A stretch of 64,000 nt of DNA from Betaproteobacteria bacterium (GCA_016720925.1 JADKJR010000008.1:1-64000); one strand, 5' to 3'; counted from the first letter of the stretch, positions 28,717-37,533 are shown. Notes: generated by a model from the sequence alone, not told the origin. A program made the numbers and translations.

Positions 28717-29367
28717 CTATGGCTGTTTGATGTTCGCATAAAAGCCACTCACTCGCAGCTTAATAACGACATCTTTCTGAGTCGGATTTTTCCACCACCA
28801 ACCATGTGTACCAGCAAACGGCGCCTTAAGCGAGCCGCCGGACTTCGCTGCGGTACCTTTCTCAAACGAAATAAATGCTCCGTCTGGACCTGCGGTTGGC
28901 TCGCCATGAAAGTCAAATTTCACGTTTGCCCCGCCAGCGTCCCATGCGAATGCCAGCATTTCGCCCTCGTCCATGAGGGCCTTATATTCAATTTGGCCAT
29001 TCGGCGCTAGCTTCACTTCAATTTCGTCAAAGCGAAGCGGCAAGGCGGATACGGTGGCGTATTTCCTGGAGGTGGCCTCTTTGCCCGCCGCATCGGCGTT
29101 TGGTACAGGGGAAGCGGGTACGGTGCTTGGCGGCGCAATAGGCATGGATGTCGAGGCAGCTTTTCGCTCTCCCATTGCTGTTAATCCCAGCAGCCTGCCC
29201 ATCCCAGTCAAATCAATCCCAAACTCGGCCGGCAGAATCGCAACCACCAACAATGCCGCGGCAATCGCAAGCGCAAAAACAGTCGCTCTCAGTGGCCTCA
29301 TTAAGGGAGCGGTGCCGACTCCAACTAAAACATTTGGATTTGCTGTTGAAGTCATACTCATCTCCAT
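28717..29367 (-). CDS. membrane-anchored protein of unknown function next to hupE-like gene
   Basis: 216 residues. One transmembrane helix (LRATVFALAIAAALLVVAILP) after a short N-terminus, a Pro/Ala-rich linker, then a conserved-looking periplasmic domain: RFDEIEVKLAPNGQIEYKALMDEGEMLAFAW, FHGEPTAGPDGAFISFEKGT, HGWWWKNPTQKDVVIKLRVSGFY. I recognise no named family, though the pattern is shared with proteins found beside HupE/UreJ-like permeases. Starts one base into the previous gene's stop (TAATG), so it is coupled to it. Confidence 0.65.
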   Translation of the reverse strand: MEMSMTSTANPNVLVGVGTAPLMRPLRATVFALAIAAALLVVAILPAEFGIDLTGMGRLLGLTAMGERKAASTSMPIAPPSTVPASPVPNADAAGKEATSRKYATVSALPLRFDEIEVKLAPNGQIEYKALMDEGEMLAFAWDAGGANVKFDFHGEPTAGPDGAFISFEKGTAAKSGGSLKAPFAGTHGWWWKNPTQKDVVIKLRVSGFYANIKQP

Positions 29368-30121
29368 TAGTGGTTTACAAAATAGCCTGTTAGCTGAAAG
29401 CCAACCAACATAAATCCCGCAGCCATGATGGCGGTGTTGGCCACAATTGCATTTCTTTCAAAGGCCGGAGCGAGACGCATGTAGGCTATCCCGATCAGCA
29501 TGCAGCCGAGAGCAAGCAATTGCCCCAATTCAACACCAACATTGAAGGGAATGATGTTGGCGACCAACCCGTCTTTGGACAGCGAGAACTCCTGCAGTTT
29601 GGTGGCCAAGCCGAAACCATGGGCCAATCCAAACCCTAATACCGCTGCGCGAACGTTCGGCTTGAAGCCAAACCATTGCTGGAACGCATTGAGGTTATCT
29701 AGCGCTTTATAGACGACGGATAATCCTATCAACGCATCAACCAGAAAGGGGTTCGCGTGCACACCGGCAAGCACACCAAACAGTAGGGTGACGCTATGCC
29801 CCACCGCAAACAAGGTCACGTACAGCGCAACATCGCGCATTCGGTATAGAAAAAATATGACACCCAAAAGAAAAAGCAAATGGTCATAGCCTGTGACCAT
29901 ATGTTTGGCGCCTAAATACGCAAATGGAAGCAGTTGTGCTCCGCAGCTTGTTCAATAAAGGTCTTATCGCCATCCGCTACACCGTGACTCATAGCCATGG
30001 TGCTGGCCAACAGACAAATCACAGTAAAGAAGAGAACCTTGAAGTGGTGCGCTGTTTTCAGCAACCAAGTATCTTTCCCAGATGCAAGATGGCAGGCGTG
30101 GTTGGGTGATCTATTCCGCAT
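29367..30121 (-). CDS. HupE/UreJ-family membrane protein (frameshifted)
   Basis: Family of metal-permease-like or hydrogenase/urease accessory membrane proteins. A signal-peptide-like N-terminus (FKVLFFTVICLLASTMAMSHGVADGDKTFI) is followed, after a one-base shift near 29935, by the family core QLLPFAYLGAKHMVTGYDHLLFLLGVIFFLY and further helices with VGHSVTLLFG, NPFLVDALIGLSVVYKAL and LAHGFGLATKL. The His-rich motifs GYDHLLF, GHS and HGFG are those proposed to bind metal. Start uncertain: ATG at 30121 used here, a TTG near 30064 is possible. The 30-bp HutC-like site lies just upstream, so it may belong to the hut regulon. Confidence 0.75.
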
Positions 30122-30231
30122 GAACTGGCTGCACTCTGATGCGTGTACAGAGCAGTCTCTTCCAATTCGCGCGTGGCTGGGCAGGGTCGGCATAGATTCC
30201 TCAAAGTGGCCGCATATGGATTATCGAAACT

Positions 30232-30261
30232 CTACTTGTCTATGCAAGCATATGCAAGTAG
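30232..30261. promoter_or_regulatory. second candidate HutC operator
   Basis: Same 30-bp palindrome as at 27739-27768 (differences only at positions 9, 12 and 13), again with outer arms ctacttg and caagtag. It lies 110 bp upstream of the HupE-like gene on the minus strand and 400 bp upstream of hutD on the plus strand. Confidence 0.65.
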
Positions 30262-30660
30262 ACTTTCTGTGAATGATGACACTACTTTGAAAACCGACAT
30301 GTCGCCCGGATTGGCTTTCTTGTGGCCATTTTGACTATTACTCTTTCCACTGGTCACACAATTGTTTTGACAGATTGGCTGTCTTTTTTACAGATCGGGC
30401 AGCTGGATGCCAAAGGTTCAACTAAGAGACCAGTTGGATAGATACCGAAGAAGCGACGCGCGGAACGCCATTGGCGGACAGGATTGCTCGCCACATGTTG
30501 GACAATATGAAAGGTCTCAATTTTCCTTGCGCAATACGGTCCATTTATTGATAGCGCGACACATGCATGCGGCAACATGCAGCGCATGCGCGGATGCGGT
30601 ACTTATTTCCTTTGGCGCTTTACTAGCGCTTCAAATTCAATGTGCGAATGGCGGCTCGAA
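30262..30660. other. gap upstream of hutD
   Basis: About 400 bp without a convincing gene. Plus-strand frames give hydrophobic scraps such as PGLAFLWPF with stops between them, perhaps the remains of a permease. The hutDF promoter must be here. Confidence 0.35.
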
Positions 30661-31236
30661 ATGCTGTTGATTCGTGCCGAAAATATCGAATTTCAGCCAT
30701 GGGCCAATGGGGGTGGACGCACCCGTGAGCTTCTCGCTTGGCCGACGACTACTAGTTGGAAGGTCAGGGTCACTCTGGCCGAAATTGAGCAAGATGGCGC
30801 CTTTTCGCCATTTCCAAAGGTGAAGCGTTGGTTCGCTGTAGTGACTGGCCAGGGCGTGGAGCTGAGATTTCCAACTGGCAATCGCATGGTTGTGCAAGGG
30901 GATGCGCCACTTTGTTTTGATGGGAAACTTGCTCCCCATTGCGGGTTGCTGAATGGCCACACGCAGGATCTCAATCTGATGGCCCGCGAAGGGGTCGCGG
31001 CAATGAGGCTAGTTCAGCCGGACATAAAGTGGCTTGAACCTTTCGACCAACGTGGGATATTCACCACTGGTGCAGGATGGCTATACCCGCAACCCGCAGG
31101 CTCCAACGGAGGCAGTCGGATGCGCCTTGAGCCCAACACATTGCTCTGGGATATCGCCGGTGAAGGCATTCGATATGTTCCTGACAGCCAGCACAGTCGC
31201 GCGTGGTGGTTGGGATATTCCGGAAGTGTAGCGTGA
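30661..31236 (+). CDS. hutD: HutD-family cupin protein
   Basis: 191 residues. The start MLLIRAENIEFQPWANGGGRTRELLAWP is the family N-terminus; the upstream in-frame extension lacks homology. HutD proteins are bicupins encoded in hut operons and thought to buffer or sense a pathway intermediate; mechanism is not settled. Motifs here: WKVRVTLAEIEQDGAFSPFPKVKRW and DLNLMAREG. Followed by hutF after about 290 bp on the same strand. Confidence 0.88.
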   Translation: MLLIRAENIEFQPWANGGGRTRELLAWPTTTSWKVRVTLAEIEQDGAFSPFPKVKRWFAVVTGQGVELRFPTGNRMVVQGDAPLCFDGKLAPHCGLLNGHTQDLNLMAREGVAAMRLVQPDIKWLEPFDQRGIFTTGAGWLYPQPAGSNGGSRMRLEPNTLLWDIAGEGIRYVPDSQHSRAWWLGYSGSVA

Positions 31237-31522
31237 AGAATACTTTTAGGTCGCGGAACGTGCGGCTGGAAAGGCAACACAAGGCGGGACCAGGGGGGAC
31301 TTTCAATAAGCGTGCCGCGCCGCCGGCCACTGCCCGGCACGGATAGTTGTGGAGAAATAGCCGATTGGCTCATGAATCACAATCGATAAACGATCATCTC
31401 GCCAGTTCACGAGCACAGGCGTTGAACTGGACTGTCCGACTGGTCGCGCTTTGGACTTTCTACGTTTCGATTTCCCGCGACGCGCACCCGGCTCGGGCGA
31501 TCCCAAAGGTAAGGGGCACTCC
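31237..31522. other. hutD-hutF intergenic region
   Basis: 286 bp on the hut strand without its own gene. The frame ahead of hutF is open back to an ATG at 31451 (MDFLRFDFPRRAPG) but this stretch lacks homology to the HutF N-terminus. Confidence 0.35.
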
Positions 31523-32899
31523 GTGACATTAAAGCGATTGTGGGCTCCGCAAGCCTGGGTAGGAGGGCGCTGGCGCCACGGTGTGTCCCTGGGGATAAAC
31601 GCGCAAGGACACTGGGATGAAATTGCAGCGGATGTACACACGCCGCCACTCGAAGCTCTAGTGCTGAACGGCCCAACCATTCCTGGTTTAGTCAATGCTC
31701 ATAGCCACGCATTTCAACGCGCGTTCGCGGGTCTGGCCGAGCGCCGCGATGCAAACTCTGATGATTTTTGGTCTTGGCGTGACCGAATGTACGGCGTCGC
31801 TTCACGTATATCTGCTGATCAAATGCGCGCGGTTGCCTCCCAGCTATTTATAGAGCTACTCAAAGGGGGCTATACACAGGTATGTGAATTCCACTATATT
31901 CACCGCGCGGAAACTGGTAACAGCTTCGACGATCCGGCGGCCATGAGTGTTGCACTCGCAGACGCATCGGAGGACGCAGGTATTGGGCTCACGCTTTTGC
32001 CAGTGCTGTATGAGCGTGCCGGTTTCTTTCTCGATCATCTTCGGTATGACCAATGCCGATTTGGTGGTACGCCTGAACTGAATTATCAACTCTGTCAGTC
32101 TATGCGAGCGCTGCAGCGAAGGCTGGTTACGTGCGGAGTAGCGATTCACTCTTTGCGTGCGGTCTCTAGGGACTCCATAGCCAAACTACTTGGCCTTGTA
32201 GGTGATGACAATATACCCATCCATATCCACATCGCTGAGCAAGTGCATGAAATCGATCAATGCCTCGCCGCAACCGGGGCCAGGCCAATTGAGTACTTAG
32301 TTCGTGAATTTTCAATTGATTCGCGGTGGCTCTTGGTCCATGCAACGCATGCGACGCCCGGCGAAGTTGACTCCATTGCGACGAGTGGTGCTTGTATCGC
32401 CATTTGCCCGACAACTGAGGCAAATCTTGGTGACGGTCTGATCAACCTCCCGGCCTGGCTATCTGCAGCAGTGCCTATGGCAATTGGCTCAGACAGCCAC
32501 GTGTCACGAAGTTGGGTGGAGGAGTTGCGTTGGCTTGAGTATGGCCAGCGCTTAAGCCTAAAGAGGCGCAACATCGCTGCTCATCCTGAGTCCGGGCAGC
32601 CAGCTACGGCCGCGCGTCTATTTGACGCTGCGCTCGATGGAGGGCGCCAAGCGTCGGGAAAGGCAAATTGGGGTTTCGTCAAGGAGCGCGGGCCGATGCT
32701 TTAGTCCTTGATGCCCAATCGAATGCGCTTCTCGGCATACCGACGTCGCACGCTTGATGCGCTCGTGTTTGCTAGCAGTGAGCCCGTAATACGCGATGTC
32801 TTTGTTGCTGGCGAACAGAGAATATTTGGGGGTAAACACCCGCATGAAGTCCGGGCCCGCAATGGATTCTCAAGAGTGATGCGGTCGCTATGGGGATAG
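31523..32899 (+). CDS. hutF: formimidoylglutamate deiminase HutF (frameshifted near 3' end)
   Basis: Amidohydrolase that deiminates N-formimidoyl-glutamate to N-formylglutamate, the branch used by many pseudomonads and betaproteobacteria. Zinc and active-site motifs: PGLVNAHSHAFQRAFAGLAE, HIHIAEQ, LLVHATHATP and IGSDSHVSRSW. A GTG start at 31523 with AAGGGG 6 nt upstream gives MTLKRLWAPQAWVGG. Two indels, near 32690 and 32752, break the C-terminus; joining frames restores ADALVLDAQSNALLGIPTSHA, LDALVFASSEPVIRDVFVAGEQRIFGGKHP. The next enzyme, HutG, is not in the window, nor is HutI. Confidence 0.9.
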
Positions 32900-32911
32900 A
32901 CGTCCAACCAA

Positions 32912-33574
32912 TTGGTTTCAAGTTCGGAGCGCTTTCGAGGTCCCGCCGAAGATGCTCAAAATTCCGCCGCTGCGGAGTATCGTAGTAACCATCCCCCGGC
33001 AAAACCGGGGGCTTTCGCATCGCGGGGCCCCTCAAGGGGGCCTTATCCGCGACTAAAGTCAAAAGCCCGCAAATTCCAAGAGCGCCTTAACATCCGAAAC
33101 TCGAACGCGCCAAATCACCAACAGCACCAAATTCCATTTCATCGCAAATGCGACTGCCGGAACTGTCAAACTTCTACTGCCACCCCGGCAGAGCCGGGGT
33201 CTCCCGCTGACGCTAGGTTCCACAGGACTCTCGCACTGCCATCTGAGTACGCTGAAAACGACGACGAATGGGGCAATGAGAACGAAGCCGTTTGGCACGC
33301 CGTTGCAAAATTCTTGGACCAAGAATTAGCCGCGATCACAACTGACCGGACCGCATTTGAAGTTTCTGCAAACCGCTTCAATGCGTATACGGTCAATGGT
33401 TTAGTTAGGCCGCCCGAGTTTCCTCCTGCTCTCTTTTACCCTGCCGCGCAGGCAATTCGCAACTACCTGCGAGAGGCGGCAGGTTACTGGCGCGTCAAGT
33501 TGCATGCGATTCCAGCCGGTCAGCTTTCTACAAAGCGGCCATTCACCGATGGAAAAGACGTTCATCTGAATTGA
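32912..33574 (+). CDS. hypothetical protein over REP-like palindromes
   Basis: Open frame of 220 codons. The first half lies over palindromic repeats and is low-complexity (PAKPGAFASRGPSRG), so it is probably not coding. The second half, from about 33230, reads like protein: LPSEYAENDDEWGNENEAVWHAVAKFLDQELAAI, RFNAYTVNGLVRPPEFPPALFYPAAQAIRNYLREAAGYWRV. No start codon with a ribosome site is evident for this part, and no family is recognised. It may be the end of a truncated gene. Confidence 0.3.
   Translation: MVSSSERFRGPAEDAQNSAAAEYRSNHPPAKPGAFASRGPSRGPYPRLKSKARKFQERLNIRNSNAPNHQQHQIPFHRKCDCRNCQTSTATPAEPGSPADARFHRTLALPSEYAENDDEWGNENEAVWHAVAKFLDQELAAITTDRTAFEVSANRFNAYTVNGLVRPPEFPPALFYPAAQAIRNYLREAAGYWRVKLHAIPAGQLSTKRPFTDGKDVHLN
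32993..33199. repeat. REP-like GC palindromes
   Basis: Three hairpins downstream of hutF: cccccgg/ccggggg (32993-33011), ggcccc/ggggcc (33026-33042) and ccccgg/ccgggg (33183-33199). They resemble extragenic palindromes and may also terminate hutF transcription. Confidence 0.5.
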
Positions 33575-33667
33575 CGCCGGTCATTTCCAGCGCGCCGGTC
33601 AAGACGAGCAGCACGATGGGCAGAAACGTCCGGCACAGCGGTCAACGCTTACCGGCGCCCGCATTAG

Positions 33668-33701
33668 AAAGAAAACAGCGTAAGGCCGGAGCCTTACGCT
33701 G
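33668..33701 (-). terminator. intrinsic terminator after DUF3577 gene
   Basis: Identical to 16313-16346: 11-bp perfect stem (33676-33701) then a T-rich run on the minus strand. Confidence 0.78.
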
Positions 33702-33717
33702 TGGGGTGAGAACTCGG

Positions 33718-34095
33718 CTATTCAGCTTCATCCTCAACAAGAGCACACCCGACGAGCATACCCTTGTCGTTCACGCCGATCTTGCCGTCCTTCTGCCATG
33801 CGGTGCTTACGAGGTTGCGTACCGATACTTCGTAAGCCACGTCTGACAGCACTTCGGTGTCGGTGTGCTGAATGCCCTCAAAGAGAGCACCCAGCGACTT
33901 ATCGACCGTTACATCAACATAGCGATACTTCAGTTTTCCGTCGACAGATTTGCCATTGTGCATGACAACCCTGGCGGCAAAAAACGCTGGCTTCGCCTTT
34001 TTACCCGGTTCAGCTTGCGGCTGAACCAAGCGAATGTCGCTGATGTAACCAAGAGCGGTGGTGGTCGAGGCAGGGGCTTGTTTTGATGCGTTCAT
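33718..34095 (-). CDS. DUF3577 family (ICE/plasmid replication-associated) protein
   Basis: 125 residues beginning MNASKQAPASTTTALGYISDIRLVQP, with AAGGAACC before the ATG. The pattern LGYISDIRLV...AFFAARVVMHNG...YRYVDVTVDKSLGALFEGI matches DUF3577, a small OB-like family found on integrative conjugative elements and plasmids and linked to their replication. The upstream extension of the frame is rejected. A truncated duplicate is at 16376-16579, in the same orientation, so the two bound a ~17 kb segment. Confidence 0.65.
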   Translation of the reverse strand: MNASKQAPASTTTALGYISDIRLVQPQAEPGKKAKPAFFAARVVMHNGKSVDGKLKYRYVDVTVDKSLGALFEGIQHTDTEVLSDVAYEVSVRNLVSTAWQKDGKIGVNDKGMLVGCALVEDEAE

Positions 34096-34536
34096 GGTGG
34101 TTCCTTTCATCGGTGAAGAAAAAAGGGACACCACTTCTGCGGACCCGTTAGGGACACCGCAAAGCGGTGTCCCAAGGGAGGTTTCAAAGCAAGTTGCTTC
34201 TAGCGTCAAGTTGCCCTGGCGCGTGGATGAAAGGTAGGGCCAAGCGGCCTAAGTTGTCAATCGTGACGCCGAACGCGCCGCGAGCGCGCGCGCTGTCACG
34301 AATACGAAATTCACACCAGCGCAGTAGAGACAAAGCGAGTGGGCCTGATTGTCGATCGCGTTACTACTGTCGGAAGTTAGCGCGCTAAATCATCCCGGTT
34401 CCCAAACTCTGATAAGCCATCCGGAGCCGGATTCGCATGCCTTGCAGCGGTCTGTGCCGGCATTGATTGACCGGACATTTATCGCAGCGCTTGTTGCTGC
34501 TTACTCTTTGCCTAGGCGAGCCCTGGTGGCATGTCG
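34096..34536. other. gap between DUF3577 gene and merR
   Basis: About 440 bp with no supported gene; short frames only. The DUF3577 promoter should lie near its right-hand start. Confidence 0.4.
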
Positions 34537-34980
34537 TTATGCGATGCGCAAAATTCCGGATTTGCGCCGTTTACCGATTTCCAAGCCTGAAAGCGATTCA
34601 ATCAACGGGCATCCGACTCTGCCTCGCACCGATTGACACTGCGTCACCAACGATTTGAGATGCCGGTGCATCGTCCGCAGGTCTTTCAACTTCGCCTCGA
34701 CGTCGGCCAGCTTTCGTTCGGCCAGGACCCGCGCGTCCTGGCAGTTCTGACCGTCGTCTAGCTGCAGCAGTCCCCTGACTTCCTCCAAGGTGAAACCCAA
34801 CTGCTGCGCCCGCTTGATGAAGCGAAGGCGTGCGACATATCGGTCGTCGTAGCGTCGAATTCCGCCAAGCGGTCTGGCGGGTTCATCCACCAGTGCTTGC
34901 CGTTGGTAGTAGCGGATGGTTTCCACGTGGACGCCGGCGCTTTCGGCGACCTGGCCGATGGTGAGATTGTCGTTCGTCAT
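34537..34980 (-). CDS. merR: mercury-responsive regulator MerR
   Basis: 147 residues. N-terminal winged helix NLTIGQVAESAGVHVETIRYYQRQ, dimer helix, and the three Hg(II)-binding cysteines in the expected places: GQNCQDARVLAERKL, LVTQCQSVRGRVGCPLI. The start MTNDN at 34980 is set by homology. Divergent from the mer genes across a MerR-type promoter. Intact. Confidence 0.93.
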   Translation of the reverse strand: MTNDNLTIGQVAESAGVHVETIRYYQRQALVDEPARPLGGIRRYDDRYVARLRFIKRAQQLGFTLEEVRGLLQLDDGQNCQDARVLAERKLADVEAKLKDLRTMHRHLKSLVTQCQSVRGRVGCPLIESLSGLEIGKRRKSGILRIA

Positions 34981-34984
34981 GCGC

Positions 34985-35015
34985 TTGACTCCGTAGTCGG
35001 GTACAGGAATATGCT
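34985..35015 (+). promoter_or_regulatory. MerR-controlled mer promoter
   Basis: -35 TTGACT (34985-34990) and -10 TATGCT (35010-35015) separated by 19 bp, the overlong spacer typical of MerR promoters. The spacer holds an imperfect dyad (ccgta ... tacagg) where MerR binds. Confidence 0.82.
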
Positions 35016-35055
35016 TAACATAGACAAGAGTCCCCGCCGTTGACAAAGGTTCCGC

Positions 35056-35694
35056 ATGAGACAGATTTTGCTGGGTTTGATGCTCGCGATCGTAAGCGCT
35101 GCCGGCGCACTGGCCGCCGAGGTTTCGGCGCCGACCGTAGGAAGTTGTCAGACGCCGCTTCTGCTCGACAAGCAGGCGATCGCGCTCAAAGAAGCGTTCA
35201 ACGCTGCCAAAGGCAAGGTGCGCCTGCTGTTTGTCGTCGATCCGATCTGCCCGGCTTGTCTGCGCGGCATCGATGAAATGAGCCAGGACGTCCTCACGCC
35301 GAATGCCGGCAACGCACAGCTCGCCACTTTTATCGTTCACCTGCCGGTGCTGGGTGCCAAAGAGAAAGACACCCAACGCACTTGCAAGTTGCTGAAGTCG
35401 AATCCGGCCAACCATTTTTGGGATCCGCAGGGCAAGTTCGGCCGTACGTTATCGAGCGGTGTGGAACTCAAGGACAAAAAGGGCAAGTGGGTTTATGCCT
35501 GGGACGTTTGGTTGATGTATGGACCCGATGCCGAATGGACCGGCAACAATCCGCCGAAGCCCACACTGTTGATGCATCAGTTGAACGCGCTATCGGAAGG
35601 ATCGCAATACGATTTCTACGACAGCGAAAAATTTGCCGCGCAGGTGGCCGATGCGCTAAAGCGCGCCGGCAGCCCCACCAAAACCGAAAAATAG
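35056..35694 (+). CDS. periplasmic thioredoxin-fold (CPAC) protein of the mer operon
   Basis: 212 residues with a signal peptide (MRQILLGLMLAIVSAAGALAAE). The fold core is VRLLFVVDPICPACLRGIDEMSQDVL with a CPAC redox motif, as in DsbC/DsbG-like proteins; ANHFWDPQGKFGRTLSSGVEL and YAWDVWLMYGPDAEW follow. It is the first gene after the mer promoter, 12 bp ahead of merT. This is not a standard mer gene in Tn21 or Tn501. A role in thiol handling or mercury relay in the periplasm is inferred only from position. Confidence 0.75.
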   Translation: MRQILLGLMLAIVSAAGALAAEVSAPTVGSCQTPLLLDKQAIALKEAFNAAKGKVRLLFVVDPICPACLRGIDEMSQDVLTPNAGNAQLATFIVHLPVLGAKEKDTQRTCKLLKSNPANHFWDPQGKFGRTLSSGVELKDKKGKWVYAWDVWLMYGPDAEWTGNNPPKPTLLMHQLNALSEGSQYDFYDSEKFAAQVADALKRAGSPTKTEK

Positions 35695-35706
35695 AGGCAG
35701 ATCAAC

Positions 35707-36057
35707 ATGATCTCAAAAAACGTTTACCGATCGACGCTGATCGCCAGCGTAGTGGCGGCTTTGGGTGCGACGGCGTGTTGCGTGCTGCCGCTGGTGCTCG
35801 TGACGCTAGGCCTGGGCGGCGCGTGGATGGCGTCGTTACGCTCCTTGGAGACATTCCAGCCCCTTTTTGCGGCCGTGACATTTGCTTGCCTAGGCTACGC
35901 CTTTTATTCCCTTTACATCCAACCAAGACATTGTGCGCCCGGTGACGCCTGTGCCTCACCCGCAGTCCTGAGGCGCCAGCGGATTGTGTTCTGGCTGGTC
36001 GTGGCCGCGATCATCGCCCTGGGCCTTGCTTATACTTTCATTTCCAATCTGGAGTAA
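35707..36057 (+). CDS. merT: mercuric transport protein MerT
   Basis: 116-residue inner-membrane importer of Hg(II). The first helix contains the vicinal cysteine pair in GATACCVLPLVLVTLGLGG; the second pair, RHCAPGDACASP, is in the cytoplasmic loop; a last helix FWLVVAAIIALGLAY closes it. Follows AGGCAGATCAAC. Works with merP just downstream. Intact. Confidence 0.93.
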   Translation: MISKNVYRSTLIASVVAALGATACCVLPLVLVTLGLGGAWMASLRSLETFQPLFAAVTFACLGYAFYSLYIQPRHCAPGDACASPAVLRRQRIVFWLVVAAIIALGLAYTFISNLE

Positions 36058-36064
36058 TGTCATC

Positions 36065-36352
36065 ATGACTCGTCGCAAATTGCTGCTCGCTACTGCTATC
36101 ACAGTACTTTTTTCCAACTTCGTTTTAGCGGCCGAACCCCAATCGGCGACGCTGGCCGTGGAGGGCATGACCTGCGCGGGCTGTCCCATCACCGTGAAAA
36201 GATTGCTGAAGAAAGTGCCCGGCGTGTCCGAGGTCAGTGTTGACGCGAAGACACATCTGGCACAGGTGAAGTTCGATCCGGACAAGACCCAACCCGATCA
36301 ACTGGCCAAGGCGGTTACCGATATCGGCTATCCGACAACGGTGAAGAAGTGA
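36065..36352 (+). CDS. merP: periplasmic mercury-binding protein MerP
   Basis: 95 residues: signal peptide (MTRRKLLLATAITVLFSNFVLAAE) and a heavy-metal-associated domain with GMTCAGCPITVKRLLKKVPGVSEV. Passes Hg(II) to MerT. Start at 36065 is chosen by signal-peptide fit; the upstream extension is MerT coding in another frame. Intact. Confidence 0.94.
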   Translation: MTRRKLLLATAITVLFSNFVLAAEPQSATLAVEGMTCAGCPITVKRLLKKVPGVSEVSVDAKTHLAQVKFDPDKTQPDQLAKAVTDIGYPTTVKK

Positions 36353-36591
36353 CGGCAGTAAGCCCGATCGTTTTGGAAAGCGTCATTACTTGCCCCGCGT
36401 GTGGGCACGTGGCACAAGAGACGATGCCGACCGATGCCTGTCAATGGTTTTATGAATGCACGGGCTGCAAGACACTACTCAAGCCCAAGGCAGGCGATTG
36501 TTGCGTGTTTTGCAGCTATGGCACGGTGAAATGTCCGCCCATTCAGGAATCTCGATCCTGCTGTGGTCCCGCTGTGCGGAATGTTGCCTAG
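36349..36591 (+). CDS. small Cys-rich zinc-ribbon-like mer-associated protein
   Basis: 80 residues from a GTG overlapping the merP stop (GTGA). Ten or more cysteines: VITCPACGHVAQETM, FYECTGCKTLLKP, GDCCVFCSYGTVKCPPIQ and SCCGP. The GDCCVFCSYG segment is a motif I associate with small proteins near mercury and metal-resistance genes; function unknown, perhaps cytoplasmic metal binding. Replaces the usual merC/merA position. Confidence 0.72.
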   Translation: MTAVSPIVLESVITCPACGHVAQETMPTDACQWFYECTGCKTLLKPKAGDCCVFCSYGTVKCPPIQESRSCCGPAVRNVA

Positions 36592-36691
36592 ACATCCTGA
36601 CCAGATCGCTCCCGCTTAGCAGCCAGTTTCTCAATTTCACATTCGCGAATATCCGTCCCCAAGCGGGGGTTGTCTAGACGGTCCCGACGGC

Positions 36692-37038
36692 TTAAATGGT
36701 CGCGAGCCGCTGGACCGTGTCCGGATAACGCTTTACCAGATTGATCAGAAGTGCCGCTTGTGCATTCGGCTTTGCGCGTCCCTGTTCCGAGTTCTCCAGT
36801 GTGCGAACATTGGTTCTAAGGTACGCCGCGAATAGAGCGCGCGAAAACTTCAAAGTTTTTCGCACTCAAATCAGTTTATGGGCGTCACTTTCGGCGCCGG
36901 TTTGTACTCGATCGAATGCGTACGCAATGTCCGCTTGCCCTGCCGTGCTTCAGCGAGCGCCGTCATGCCTTCAGCCAATTCTGTGAGGAGATCGCGTTGG
37001 GGGGCGCGCACGATTTTCGCTTTGACGATCGTTTTCAT
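36692..37038 (-). pseudogene. XRE-family antitoxin (degenerate)
   Basis: Begins MKTIVKAKIVRAPQRDLLTELAEGMTALAEARQGKRTLRT after AAGGAG, then the frame stops near 36880. Another frame resumes VRKTLKFSRALFAAYLRTNVRTLENSEQGRAKPNAQAALLI, a helix-turn-helix of HigA/MqsA-like antitoxins. Both a frameshift and an in-frame TGA separate the parts, so this is likely decayed rather than a single read error. No cognate toxin remains next to it. Confidence 0.65.
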
Positions 37039-37056
37039 CATTTTCTCCTTGCGAGC

Positions 37057-37533
37057 TCAGGCTTTTTTCTTGATGCCAAAAGCCGGCGTATTAGCACCGG
37101 ACAAATGCGTGACCCCTGCGTTCGACTTACTCGACAGCTTGCCTGTGGTAGGCGTCGAACACCCTGCCTCCAAGCCGACGCGTCCTCTCACGTTGCGAGT
37201 ACGCGTCTTCACCGACGTGTCCACGGACTTTTTCGACGAAACCCGTCGAAGCGGCGTCACGCGCGCAATGATTTCTTCTCCGACCGCGTCTCTCGCCTTT
37301 TCGAGTTCGTAATGCCGCTGCAAATTCATCCAGAACTCTGCTTCCATCTCGAAAAATGCCCCAAGCTTCAACGCCGTTTCAGGCGTTACGGACCGCTTGC
37401 CTTCAATGATTTCAGACACCGCAATAGGTTGCATGCCGGTATTCATCGCCAACCGGTACGGCGTAATGTTCATTGGCTCCAGGAACTCGTACTTCAATAT
37501 TTCTCCTGGTGTCACCAGCGGGATAGTCCTCAT
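37057..37533 (-). CDS. higA: HigA-family addiction module antitoxin with long tail
   Basis: 158 residues. MRTIPLVTPGEILKYEFLEPMNITPYRLAMNTGMQPIAVSEIIEGKRSVTPETALKLGAFF is the HigA/VapI helix-turn-helix. Family members usually end about 100 residues in; here a basic Ser/Thr-rich tail (LRRVSSKKSVDTSVKTRTRN) adds 50 or more. No HigB toxin is found beside it, so it is an orphan or has lost its partner. Confidence 0.75.
   Translation of the reverse strand: MRTIPLVTPGEILKYEFLEPMNITPYRLAMNTGMQPIAVSEIIEGKRSVTPETALKLGAFFEMEAEFWMNLQRHYELEKARDAVGEEIIARVTPLRRVSSKKSVDTSVKTRTRNVRGRVGLEAGCSTPTTGKLSSKSNAGVTHLSGANTPAFGIKKKA

Noticed and set aside
16764..33112. Short similar motif (cacatccgaaa / acatccgaaa) on both sides of the cargo block as attachment sites
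   Set aside because: Similarity is short and imperfect and its order relative to the DUF3577 copies does not fit simple direct repeats.
34537..35415. 292-codon extended frame for merR
   Set aside because: The first ~145 codons are antisense of the thioredoxin-fold gene and cover the mer promoter; MerR starts at 34980.
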